Shown here piece after piece: positions 18,425 through 28,519 of a stretch of 64,000 bases of DNA (position 1 is the first letter of the stretch; the number at the start of each line of letters is the position of its first letter). Below the pieces are notes generated by a model that had not been told where the DNA came from, did no database searches, and saw only the letters and a list, made by a program, of their open reading frames with translations. A program made the position numbers and the translations under genes. Source of the stretch: Symsagittifera roscoffensis (lineage: Eukaryota; Xenacoelomorpha; Acoela; Convolutidae); the NCBI RefSeq assembly GCF_963678635.1, contig NC_087063.1:66082471-66146470 (forward strand). Reading direction: 5' to 3'.

Positions 18425-19344
18425 TCGGGAAGACTATGGGTGGTGCTCCAAACATGGAGGAGATGGATGCGATACACGAGAAGATGATGGAACTTGAACC
18501 TATACTAGAAGCCTCGGGAGAGCGCAACCTTAGGAATATTGACCTCACACATGGGGAATGTCCATGCCACTGTCTGGTACAAACAGTGTGGTATCCGGAT
18601 CACGCAAACCTCTGTCTGGTCTGGGATGTGGAAGAAATTCAGTCGATAGGACTGCCCGATCATCAGCAGAAGGTGACCATCTTGGTGGTGAGCACGATGC
18701 TGGCTCTGCGATGGATGGAGGAAAATGTAACGAAGTATCGGGAGTCGATGACGCCAACGGTGGATTCGATATACGCCATAGATTACAGCAGGAGACTTGA
18801 GTTGTTTGAGACTGCATGCAAAGTATTCGCCATACCAATGGAGGTCAGACACGTATGGAGCCGCATAAGGTTCTTTCCTTGGTTTCGAGCGACGTTGACA
18901 TCCTGGTTGTACATGGTAACGAAGGATCACATGAAGAAATATCAAAAGGTATATCGACAGTTCCTTGCCGAGATAGGACCGAAAGCTTTCAAGAGACCTC
19001 TGCTGACCCATCGAAATGCGATCACGACGGGGTGGAAAAGAGTTGGTAGGGTGTCGAGAAACAATACCAAGGCGAGAGAGTCAATACTGGAGGAAGACTT
19101 GGCGAAGAACGTGAGCCTGAGTCTGCACAATTCCTTCTGCTTGAACCGAGAGTCGAGGGTGAAGAATTTGCCCAACCAAGCAAAGAGGTTGCAGGAGCAA
19201 AGGGAATGGATGCGGTCCTATGAACAGCTGAAAGCCTGGGAAGAGATCGTGATTAGCTCCGATGATGAAGAGGCACTGTTGAAGCAGATTATGGTGTCAA
19301 ATACGTCTGGGTCTGGTACCTCGAAGGCGAAGAACGCGAGATGA
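18376..19344 (+). CDS. Unknown protein, last frame of the block
   Basis: 322 codons ending with TGA at 19342-19344. It begins inside the overlap with the previous frame, so its ATG may not be a real start. The middle contains a Cys/His-rich patch (HGECPCHCLVQ), a hydrophobic segment (KVTILVVSTMLALRW) and an aromatic/basic region; the C-terminal quarter is charged and ends with a Ser/Asp/Glu stretch (VISSDDEEALL) and a Ser/Gly/Lys tail. No family recognised. It is followed within 40 bases by a polypurine tract, fitting the last gene of a retroelement. Confidence 0.5.
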   Translation: MGLESENTSDHERQNVIGKTMGGAPNMEEMDAIHEKMMELEPILEASGERNLRNIDLTHGECPCHCLVQTVWYPDHANLCLVWDVEEIQSIGLPDHQQKVTILVVSTMLALRWMEENVTKYRESMTPTVDSIYAIDYSRRLELFETACKVFAIPMEVRHVWSRIRFFPWFRATLTSWLYMVTKDHMKKYQKVYRQFLAEIGPKAFKRPLLTHRNAITTGWKRVGRVSRNNTKARESILEEDLAKNVSLSLHNSFCLNRESRVKNLPNQAKRLQEQREWMRSYEQLKAWEEIVISSDDEEALLKQIMVSNTSGSGTSKAKNAR

Positions 19345-19383
19345 GCAGGTGGCTTAATGGGGAATTCTAGAGTCTTGAGTCTT

Positions 19384-19401
19384 GAGAGGAAAGGAAAGGG
19401 G
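19384..19401 (+). promoter_or_regulatory. Candidate polypurine tract
   Basis: GAGAGGAAAGGAAAGGGG, 18 purines in a row, about 40 bases after the last stop codon of the plus-strand block and just after a double CTTGAG motif (19374, 19381). LTR retroelements use such a tract to prime plus-strand DNA next to the 3' LTR. I could not delimit an LTR after it, so this is only a candidate. Confidence 0.45.
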
Positions 19402-19756
19402 CTCGAGGAGGAACTTGGATGAAGTCTGGAATCACGAAAAAGAAATTTTAACAAATGAGATATTGTTATTAATATGTTATATCTATTATAAAAATCAAAA
19501 TGCTGCATGATAATTTCCTGATTGAATAGGACAAAAGAAATTTTAAATTACTAGCTCAAAAAACGAAAATTCAATGGTGCAGGTGTGTGCAGATTTTGAT
19601 TGCTGTTTAGCGATAGTGTGAAAATTTGACATGGTTGTGAATTTTGGGTTGTAGATAAACTTAAGTCTGCTGCAAACTTCTGTAAATGACCACTGGCACT
19701 GTACCTTGAGCAACACTCGGGTTTCTGGGGATTCTCGATCTTGAGTCCGGGGAGTA
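19402..19756. other. A+T-rich non-coding DNA
   Basis: About 355 bases with no gene. A marked composition drop occurs at about 19430, marking the end of the G+C-richer coding block. No LTR matching the window start was found. Confidence 0.5.
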
Positions 19757-20640
19757 TGTGCCAGTCCGTCATATCTGGAAGTTTGACCTTGAGGAAAACG
19801 AAATACGTGGTTTTGGGATGAAGTTTAATTTTTCAAAATTTCGAATTGAGCCTGTCATGCTCAGTTTTCTCGCGACAACTGAAAACATCAAAAATAAAAT
19901 CAGAACGACCGAAGCGCAATAGCGGGAAAGTGACAGAAAAAACAGCGGGAAATTGCTATTCGCAATTTCCGAGATTGTAATACGAAACACGAGAGTAGAG
20001 CTGTCCTATCGTGATATAGGAGACAGAGAGATTACGAAAGAAGATCGAAATTCAGCTGAACCAGAGTGAACCTTCAATGGAAAGGTAGACAACTGAAGTC
20101 TCCCAATGGTTCAGATCCAAAACTATATTCTCAAGTTAAAACTCATTTCCCTTGATTGGAACTCATTGTCAGAAAATTTCTCGAGTTATATTCGATCGTA
20201 TTTATGCTAGAGTTATTAATTAGCTTAATTACTCTGATTCTCAAGTGTGCTGCTATGTAAGAACCTAATTTAATTTTCCCGAGTGCATTTTGTGATAAGT
20301 ATGTTGAGGTAAGGCGAGTTTTAGGTTGATCCATCTGAAATGGATCAAAGTTCCACTGTCCAACAAAAAGTAACTTAACGGATTGTTCCGACCCTGTTTT
20401 TAACGGCGTTCGCGTATTTTGGGTATTTTGAGACCTAAGTATGGGGACGTTCTTATTTTCTAGAGTGGGAGGTATTTTGGTTGTGGCCTTTAAGCTGTAA
20501 CGGGTTCTAGTCTCATGTCGCAAGTGAACCGTTTTTGAGGTAGAAAAATACAAGAGATAGTGTCCCTGACTCTTGAGCCAATGGTTATAGCGCCTATTTT
20601 TCTTAAGCCTCATATGTGACCGAAGTAGGCGACTGTTACA
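19757..20640. mobile_element. ~0.9-kb TGT...ACA element, copy 1
   Basis: 884 bp, starting TGTGCCAGTC and ending GACTGTTACA. It is nearly identical to 23161-24062. The ends form a short terminal inverted repeat (TGTGCCAGTC against TGTAACAGTC), with a second matching block (GGTCATAT against GGTCACATAT) after a small offset. No protein is encoded. No target duplication is visible here (GTA before, TCC after). Confidence 0.75.
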
Positions 20641-22560
20641 TCCTTTTTCTATACTTTTTTCTTGTTTTTGTTTCGCAATTAATAGCGTGCTGTTTTTTGT
20701 TCATTACAAGGTTAACGATAAAAGTAGTTTTTCGCAGCGTGCGGTTTTTAGTACATTACAAGGTTAACGATAGAAATAATTTTTCGCTCATACAAGGATA
20801 ACTAACCGATTGTTTTTCATACTCAATAGTTTTATCAAAAACTGTTGAGAATAAATGATTTTTGAAAATCTAATTGCCTTACTTCATATTTTTTCAACTC
20901 TTATTTCAAAAACTTTTCTAGAAGTCCTCTTTTTGAAAAACAATCGAATTTTGCCTTGTTATTTGAGAGGGTAAGAAATTTATATGGCAAACAAATTAGA
21001 CGATCAAAAAATACCGGAATTTATACAATAACTTGCTTGAAAATTAAGTGAAATTTGTTTACAGACTCAAATCATCTTGTGGCTGAGTAAAAACTGGTTG
21101 TCCAATTTAGACAATTACTTGCGAGCAAAATGCGTGAATTTTTTTTTTTTACAGACTTCAATTAATATTTGATTATAATTACCCTTGAGACTATTATATG
21201 AATTCTGGTTAAGAGTAATGAATGAAGTGAAGACTCTTATATAGATCTTGCTGTGTTTTTTCAGGAGAGTCTTAAAATATTGATGCACTTAAGTATAATG
21301 CAGTTTTGAATTCAATTGAAACTCATCTGCTACAAGTGGCGTAAAAAGCACTCTCCAAAAACGAACGTGGAAATGGCACGAACAAATGTTTCGAAAGTGG
21401 AGTTTAATTTGTAGATTTCCGTTGAAATAAAAACTTTACCTGTTGATCCAGTTTTCTTAAGTTCGGTTAATGATTTCAAAAAAGAGCCAATTGTAAATCG
21501 TTCTATAAATTCAAGAGCTTAAATGGTGACAATGTTTTTTTGAAATCCGTAAGGTGAGATTTTTCGAAGTCAGTGCGTTCTTTAAGTTCACTTGCGTTCA
21601 TGAGTCTTTTCCAATCTTCGATTGGCTATTTCATTTTATCCAAAAAGAACCTTTTTTTGCGCTCAATTTTTATGCACGGCGGCTTGACATCTGAATATTT
21701 TGAACTGACATGATCTTATGGTTTTATGGTTCTATGGTTTTATGACAAAAAGACTATGTAGCAAAAAAATTAATTACTTATCTCTAAAGAAGGTTTTAAA
21801 TTGTTTACACAAGCAAAGCTGTTGTTATAGTACGGACTCTGTTTTTCTCCAGCTTAAGTAGCAAGTTTTGTTGCCGTGCAATTTTTTTCTACGAAAAAAA
21901 GTGTTGATTTGAAAGTGTTCATTTCGATCAATAACCAGTACAGCTAAGGATATTATCACAGACTTTTATATTACAAATAGCACTTTAGCCTCAAGGTATC
22001 ATGGATCTGTAAGGTAGAGGTAGGGAAGGAGACCCGCAACAAAAAAAGAAGGCTCGACCTCGGGTTGGTGCTGCGATGACTCCAAACAGAACATTGATAA
22101 CAACCCAGCATCTCAAAATTTGTTGAAACATGTGAAAACAGTGTCAAGGAAGCTAGCAATGTTAACACAAAAAGCGAACTTTTTCTCTAGCACGTTTTAG
22201 ACGAAGAGCATCGAGCGAGTTCACAACAAGATCACCAACAATTCTGTGCCACTTTTTTCGGCAACAGTCAAAAACAAAGAGCAAACACCTGAAAGAACTC
22301 ACCAGAACAACAAACCGCAGTGGAACCCAGAAAGAGTGTGGTTATAAGAGATGTTAAAGACTTTAGGTGTGCTCGAAGTACGTCGTTTATCAAATCTATT
22401 GAGCAAGCAAATCAAAATCACGAAGTTCAAAGTGACGTTTCTTTCGGCAAATGGTCGCATTATTGGCAAATGGCAATTGAAACAGTCGCCGAGACGATAA
22501 TCGAGGAATGGGATTCGTCCATGTTCGGAGGTTGGAAATGCGAAATGGGACGGAATCAAA
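20641..22560. repeat. Duplicated ~1.9-kb segment, copy 1
   Basis: From about 20683 to 22560 this stretch matches 24211-25490 at high identity. The main difference is about 520 bp (21712-22231) present here and absent from the second copy; GATC sits at both edges of the extra part. Mostly A+T-rich and non-coding except for its right end, which contains the start of a LINE-type ORF1 remnant. Confidence 0.85.
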
Positions 22561-23100
22561 AAACAAAAGCTTTTCATTGGTTTTCAAAGATGTTCCTCAA
22601 GATATGGAACGAGATTCTGGTTTCAGAGAAAGTGAATTGCATGACTAGCTCAAAAAAGACTACCCAAATACATGTGCCTCGCGACTGACGAACTACCGCA
22701 CAGGGCGACCTTTCAGACTTATCAAAGAAGAACTGCCGTCGGAAACAGAGTATGAACGTATTTGAGCCAAAAGCGTCTATTTCGGATACTGTTGGGTCAA
22801 CGCAGATTAAGCAAGACTTCCTTGCCTTGGATAATTCAGTGCAACAAGTGTTTGAAGTTCGGACATATCGCGAGAATGTGTTCCTCTACAGCAGAAAAAT
22901 ACAGCAACTGTTCTCAAGAATACAAACACACCGACTCACAAAAATGAAAAAATAATGCAAATTTCACTTCAAGATGTACAAATTGCAATGGAGAGCATAA
23001 CTCAATTTCTAAAGATTGCCAAAAAAGATGTGAAAGTCTTGCTAAATTGTGCAAAAGGAACAATATTCCACTACCTTCAGCTCTCCAGCATCTGGCTGTA
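22320..23100 (+). pseudogene. Dead LINE (non-LTR retrotransposon) ORF1 with zinc knuckles
   Basis: Read across frames, this is an ORF1/Gag-like protein of a non-LTR retrotransposon. An N-terminal segment starts PRKSVVIRDVKDF; a middle part reads RLTNYRTGRPFRLIKEELPS, typical of the region before the knuckles. Then come CNKCLKFGHIARMC (CX2CX4HX4C, about 22852-22893) and CTNCNGEHNSISKDC (CX2CX3HX6C, near 22975-23020). This knuckle combination is characteristic of Jockey-like and related LINEs. Several stop codons and at least one frameshift break it. No reverse transcriptase follows; the sequence is cut at about 23100 by an inverted copy of its own upstream part. Confidence 0.7.
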
Positions 23101-23104
23101 CACC

Positions 23105-23160
23105 ATGAATCTGGACGAATCCCATTCCTAGACTATCGTCTCGGCGACTGTTTCATTTGC
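23105..23160 (-). repeat. Inverted copy of LINE ORF1 segment, left piece
   Basis: GGACGAATCCCATTCCT and the bases up to 23160 are the reverse complement of about 22478-22522. The inverted copy continues at 24066 after the inserted element at 23161-24062. Confidence 0.85.
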
Positions 23161-24062
23161 TGTGCCAGTCGGTCATATCTGGAAATTTGACCTTGAGGAA
23201 TACGAAATACGTGGTTTTGGGATGAAGTTTAATTTTTCAAAAATTCGAACTGAGCCTGTCATGCTCAGTTTTCTCGCGACAACTGAAAACATCAAAAAAA
23301 AATCAGAACGACCGAATCGCAATAGCGGGAAAGTGACAGAAAAAACAGCGGGAAATTGCTATTCGCAATTTCCGAGATTGTAATACGAAACACGAGAGTA
23401 GAGCTGTCCTATCGTGATATAGGAGACAGAGAGATTACGAAAGAAGATCGAAATTCAGCTGAACCAGAGTGAACCTTCAATGGAAAGGTAGACAACTGAA
23501 GTCTCCCAATGGTTCAGATCCAAAACTATATTCTCAAGTTAAAACTCATTTCCCTTGATTGGAACTCATTGTCAGAAAATTTCTCGAGTTATATTCAATC
23601 GTATTTATGCTAGAGTTATTAATTAGCTTAATTACTCTGATTCTCAAGTGTGCTGCTATGTAAGAACCTAATTTAATTTTCCCGAGTGCATTTTGTGATA
23701 AGTATGTTGAGGTAAGGCGAGTTTTAGGTTGATCCATCTGAAAGGGATCAAAGTTCCACTGTCCAATAAAAAGTAAGTTAACGGATTGTTCCGACCCTGT
23801 TTTTAACGGCGTTCGCGCATTTTGGGTATTTTGAGACCTAAGTATGGGGACGTTCTTATTTTCTAGAGTGGGGGGGGGGTAATTTGGTAGTGGCCTTTAA
23901 GCTGTAACGGGTTCTAGTCTCATGTCGCAAGTGAACCGAATTGGCTCCGACCATTTTTGAGGTAGAAAAACACAAGAGATAGTGTCCCTGACTTTTGAGC
24001 CAATAGTTATAGGGCCTATTTTTCTTAAGCCTCATATGTGACCGAAGTAGGCGACTGTTACA
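23161..24062. mobile_element. ~0.9-kb TGT...ACA element, copy 2 with readable target site
   Basis: 902 bp, TGTGCCAGTCGG to GCGACTGTTACA. It splits the inverted LINE segment. The uninterrupted version of the target is still present in reverse complement at about 25404-25425, so the empty site reads TTTCATTTGCCATTTGCC. The insertion therefore duplicated TGC (23158-23160 and 24063-24065). TIR element with 3-bp target duplication; family not assigned. Contains a G run near 23870-23879 that is short in copy 1. Confidence 0.82.
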
Positions 24063-24065
24063 TGC

Positions 24066-24155
24066 CATTTGCCAAAAATGCGACCATTTGCCGAAAGAAA
24101 CGTCAATTTGAACTTCGTGATTTTGATTTGCTTGCTCAATAGATTTCGATAGAAA
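24066..24155 (-). repeat. Inverted copy of LINE ORF1 segment, right piece
   Basis: CATTTGCCAAAAATGCGACC through TTGCTCAATAGATTT is the reverse complement of about 22385-22470 (and of 25330-25420). With the piece at 23105-23160 it forms a long hairpin partner to the forward ORF1 segment. Confidence 0.85.
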
Positions 24156-24210
24156 CGTCCATTTGCCAATAATGCGAACATATGCAATTGCTACTCACCC
24201 TTCTCATATT

Positions 24211-25490
24211 CATAGCGTGCTATTTTTTGTTCATTACAAGGTTAACGATAAAAGTAATTTTTCGCAGCGTGCGGTTTTTAGTACATTACAAGGTTAACGA
24301 TAGAAGTAATTTTTCGCTCATACAAGGATAACTAACCGATTGTTTTTCATACTCAATAGTTTTATCAAAAACTGTTGAGAATAAATGAACTTTGAAAATC
24401 TAATAGCCTTACTTCATATTTTTCAACTCTAATTTCAAAAACTTTTCTAGAAGTCCTTTTTTTGAAAAACAATCGAATTTTGCCTTGTTATTTGATGGGG
24501 TAAGGAAATTATATGGCAAACAAATTTGTTTACAGACTTAAATTATCTTGTAGCTGAGTAAAAACTGGTTGTCCAATTTAGACAATAACTTGCGAGCAAA
24601 TTGCGTGAAATTTTTTTACATACTTCAATTAATATTTGATTATAATTACCCTTGAGACTATTATATAAATTCTGGTTAAGAGTAATGAATGATGTGAAGA
24701 CTCTTATATAGATCTTGCTGTGTTTTTTCAGGAGAGTCTTAAAATATTGATGCACTTAGGTAGAATGCAGTTTTTGAATTCAATTGAAACTCATCTGCTA
24801 AAAGTCGCTTAAAAAGCACTCTCCAAAAACGAACGTGGAAATGGCACAAACAAATGTTTCGAAAGTGGAGTTTAATTTGTAGATTTCCGTTGCAATAAAA
24901 ACTTTACCTGTTGATCCAGTTTTCTTAAGTTCGGTTAATGATTTCAAAAAAGAGCCAATCATAAATCGTTCTATAAATTCAAGAGCTTAAATGTTTTTTT
25001 GAAATCCGTAAGGTGAGATTTTTCAACGTCAGTGCGTTCTTTAAGTTCACTTGCGTTCATGAGTCTTTTCCAATCTTCGAATGGCTATTTCACTTTATCC
25101 AAAAAGAACCTTTTTTTGCGCTCAATTTTTATGCACGGCGGCTTGACATCGGAATATTTTTAACTGACATGATCATCAACAATTTTGTGCCACTTTTTTC
25201 GGCAACAGTCAAAAACAAAGAGCAAACACGTGAAAGAACTCACCAGAACAACCAACCGCAGTGGAACCCAGAAAAAGTGTGGTTATAAGAGATGTTAAAG
25301 ACTTTAGGTATGCTCGAAGTACGTCGTCTATCAAATCTATTGAGTAAGCAAATCAAAATCACGAAGTTCAATTGACGTTTCTTTCGGCAAATGGTCGCTT
25401 TATTGGCAAATGGCAAATGAAACAATCGCCGAGACGATAGTCGAGAAATGGGATTCGTCCATGTTCGGAGGTTGGAAATGCGAAATGGAC
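24211..25490. repeat. Duplicated segment, copy 2
   Basis: Matches 20683-22560 with the ~520-bp internal part missing (joined at 25171-25172 through GATC). It ends at about 25490, where the match to LINE ORF1 gives way to a Ty3/gypsy relic on the opposite strand. Confidence 0.85.
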
Positions 25491-25735
25491 AAAGCCGCGG
25501 CAGATTGTACCAGATGTGGGATGTATCTTGAAAGATGGTGTATTGAACCTATAAAACTTTTAATTTGTTCAAATGTTTTAGGTGGTGATAGTTTTTCTAT
25601 GGCTTCTGCTTTTCTTGTTAATGGCGTGTGCCCTCGTTATCTATGTGGTATTCGAGCCATTCAATTTGTTTGCATGCGAACTTACACTTGTCTTTTGACA
25701 AGCAAGATTTTCTTCGTCAAGTTTTTGTAGAACTT
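25490..25735 (-). pseudogene. Ty3/gypsy relic: RT thumb
   Basis: Reading the minus strand across frames gives LDEENLA, then KCKFACKQIEWLEYHI and a stretch like FEQIKSFIGSIHHLSRYIPHL, the thumb and connection region of a gypsy-type reverse transcriptase. Many stops and shifts. It is the downstream continuation of the relic at 25873-26889, with part of the RT palm missing between. Confidence 0.6.
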
Positions 25736-25872
25736 TAGTTTTTAATGTAAGATTGATCGCTTTTTGAAATTCTACCGTCATATCCGTGAGGCCATAGAAG
25801 CCTGTTTGACATTGATGTGTTCACGTGACATTTCCTCCGTTGAGGCTAAAATTGCATTGTTCATGAGTTTTC

Positions 25873-26166
25873 TTATCCAACGGGATTTGCGAATAAGCAT
25901 AACGTAAGTCTAGTGACGAGAACAACGTTTGTTCTTTTGTGTCGGATTTGATTGTTTGTGCGATGTTGTCTAGGAGAATCTAGAGCGAGTTTTACCGTTT
26001 GCTTTTTCTTGACGGTGATTAAATCCGGCTGATGAACTGTTTGTCCGAGCATTTGTACAATTTCATATTGTGTTTTTTGTCTATCAACTTTTTTTAGCTC
26101 GAATTCTACTCTTTTTTTGTAAGTGAATCGCAGTTCGACGACATTATTGTTGGATAGGCGTGGCAT
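25873..26166 (-). pseudogene. Ty3/gypsy relic: RT N-terminal part
   Basis: 97 codons on the minus strand. The segment DLITVKKKQTVKLALDS matches the fingers region of gypsy-family RTs that carry SPIVITVKK-type motifs. The catalytic YxDD region is not present in this stretch. A decayed frame (the N terminus is preceded by several stops up to the protease at 26467). Confidence 0.6.
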
Positions 26167-26466
26167 TTGGAATAAATTGTAGTTTAATCACATGATTTTT
26201 TGCTATCCCAATTCTGATGCATAATTGGGTGAAATTGTCTTTGACTCATTGTTGTATTTCTGGATTTGATTTTTGTCCCTCATCTATGGTTAGGATTTGA
26301 TAATTCTGCGGTTCTTCTTTGAATTATTTTTATCCCGATTTTCGGTTGAAAAATTTCAACTGAGTATCTTTGCTTTTTCATCATCTATCACAAAAAATGA
26401 GGCTGATAGAATCGTCCATCCCCCGGATTTTTTTGCAAGGGCGGATCGTCCTTTTGGAACAATAAA

Positions 26467-26889
26467 CTATCCATTATAGCATGCTAAGTTTCGTGCAGCG
26501 TCTTCCATAGAAATATTTTTGAAGATTGTGGACTTGCCATTTTGTTGTAAACGGCGTGCTGCTGTTTCATTTAAGAATGACATCGGGCTTCCCGTGTCCG
26601 CAATGGCAAATATATTGTCAGTTTTTGTTTTGAGTTTGACTATATGTCCATTTAAGTCTTCGTCAGTTACTTTTGCTGCCCGTTTGATATCAAATGCCTC
26701 CGCGGTTGCCAACATGGAAAAATTATCTCTTTGTAATTCCTCCCATCCAATCTTTGATGTAAATTCGGCAAAAGCCACTGGGTCATTGTGCTCTGTGTTT
26801 TGAGGTTGATCATCATCAACACTAGGCTGATCGTCATTATTGTTTTGGAGGAAATTCACACGCTCCGAACATATCCCGAACCCATTCAT
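26467..26889 (-). pseudogene. Ty3/gypsy relic: aspartic protease
   Basis: 140 open codons on the minus strand. FAIADTGSPMSFLNE (about residues 93-107) is a retropepsin active-site motif (DTG). The part upstream is Asp/Asn-rich, typical of the linker after nucleocapsid. The frame stops just after ACYNG; the continuation (IVPKGR, SGGWTI) is still readable beyond the stop. This family differs from the element at 1-10 kb. Confidence 0.7.
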
Positions 26890-28275
26890 CTTCTCGGTCT
26901 CCTATCCTTCGATTTTCTGATTTTCCAATTCCTATTCTTCGATTTTCCATTTTTCTCTTGTTTAAAATTTATCAATCATTTCTTAGTAGAAGCTAATGAC
27001 AATCTAACGTTGGAACCTGAATGTAAAAACCCTTGTCTTGAACTTAAAGCTAGAATTTTTTTCCAAAAAACTAATTCAATCTAAATCTAGCATCCTGGAA
27101 ATAACGTTAGCAATCAAAAGACTTCTTAAGAAACTTACTCAAGGCAAATTACCAAGGCTTTTCAAAAAACTTTCTGTTTGTTTTTGTTTCTGTCTAACCT
27201 ATTAGCGTCATCACCATTAGAGTCATCACCATTTGATTTTCTTTTTTCAATTACTTACTTTCTCACTCGGATAAACAGTGCCCAAAACTCTTCAGAGATT
27301 AATCACCTGACCCCTACGTTTCAATTGACCCACGATTGAAAGAGCCCAAAACTATCAATCTGCATGCACTCCAAAGTTACCTGAGTCCTGAAGATTGCTT
27401 AGCTATTCTTCAACCCTTTGATCACAGAACAAATTTCCTTGAAAAATTGAAGTATCATTAGAATAAGTTACCTGTATCAACAAAACTAAATTGATGATGT
27501 GAATATCATGTAAGTTTTATTGAATGGCAGAAAAAGCATACAGAATGAACAATCTTCTACAATTTTTTAGATAAAACCATTCTTTAATACACGTCAGTGA
27601 TTAACCAAAAACTAAACTAATACAAATAGTTTTGTAAAAACACCAGATTTCATCCTCTTTTCTCCCATTTCAAAAATCTTTATGGACAAAAACGAATGCT
27701 TATCAATGTTTGATTTCATATATTCAAAACTTTTTCAAACTAAATTTGGAAAGCTACCATTGAGACATTAACAATACGCAGATGTATATGGAAACTCGAA
27801 ATTCGGTTTAGGAAAAATTTAGCGTAGGAAACTCTAAGTTCGGTGTAAAAAAGATCGACCCACTACATCTATGTTTAAAACCAGACGTAGCCCTTCGCAA
27901 GAAACGAGCTAACAAGTACCCATACATTTCCATGATAAAATCAATGGATTAATAATCATCCTAGAACATGAAATCATATAAACCACATGATCAGAGAAGA
28001 ACATTTAACAGGAAACACATTCGTAAACAAGCATCATTCTGACAAAACATAAACATTAAATAATAAAATAAGAAGCGTAATATTTAAACTCACTCAATGA
28101 CGAACACAAACGTAGCCAATAGATTAATTTTCAAAAACTTCGACAAAAATCATTTGCAACTACATTGCGATCAAAAGTAATTTATACTAGATGAAAAACC
28201 CGACTATTTTAACTGTTCGTGAAAGCAAACCAACAAAAATGAATTAGGACCCGGGTCGAGATCCCGCTCAAAAAC

Positions 28276-28432
28276 CGCTCAAGTTATGGGCGGTTTGAGC
28301 GGTTTTTTAGCAAGATTTGAGCGGTTTGAGCGGTTTGTGCGGTTTGGGCGGTCTTTTTGGAAAAACCGCTCAAATATTGCGGTGATTTTTGAACGGTTTT
28401 TCATTAAGATTTGAGCGGTTTTTGAGCGGTCT
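28276..28432. repeat. GAGCGGTTT-type 9-bp repeat
   Basis: A cluster of direct and inverted copies of GAGCGGTTT and close variants (GTGCGGTTT, GGGCGGTCT, AACCGCTCA), about a dozen in 160 bases. Direct and inverted copies are intermingled so hairpins can form. Present only in the left arm. Confidence 0.85.
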
Positions 28433-28505
28433 TATAAAGAAAACCAATTAAAACCAACAAAAAGGCCTGGAAAGGTAATGTGACGCTAATATGCAGTTGA
28501 AATAC

Positions 28506-28519
28506 TACCCGGGTTGACC
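28506..28519. repeat. TACCCGGGTTGACC terminal motif (partial MITE)
   Basis: Identical to the terminal inverted repeat of the MITE at 41996-42920, and followed by related interior sequence (CTTATC...ACAATTTCC). No matching right end was found, so this is a partial or rearranged copy. Confidence 0.7.

Noticed and set aside
10394-19401. Polinton/Maverick or large DNA virus fragment
   Set aside because: No DNA polymerase B, packaging ATPase, capsid or cysteine protease motif was seen in the frames.
19757-20640. Solo LTR, because ends are TG...CA
   Set aside because: The second copy shows a 3-bp duplication and inverted CAGTC ends, which fit a DNA transposon better than an LTR.
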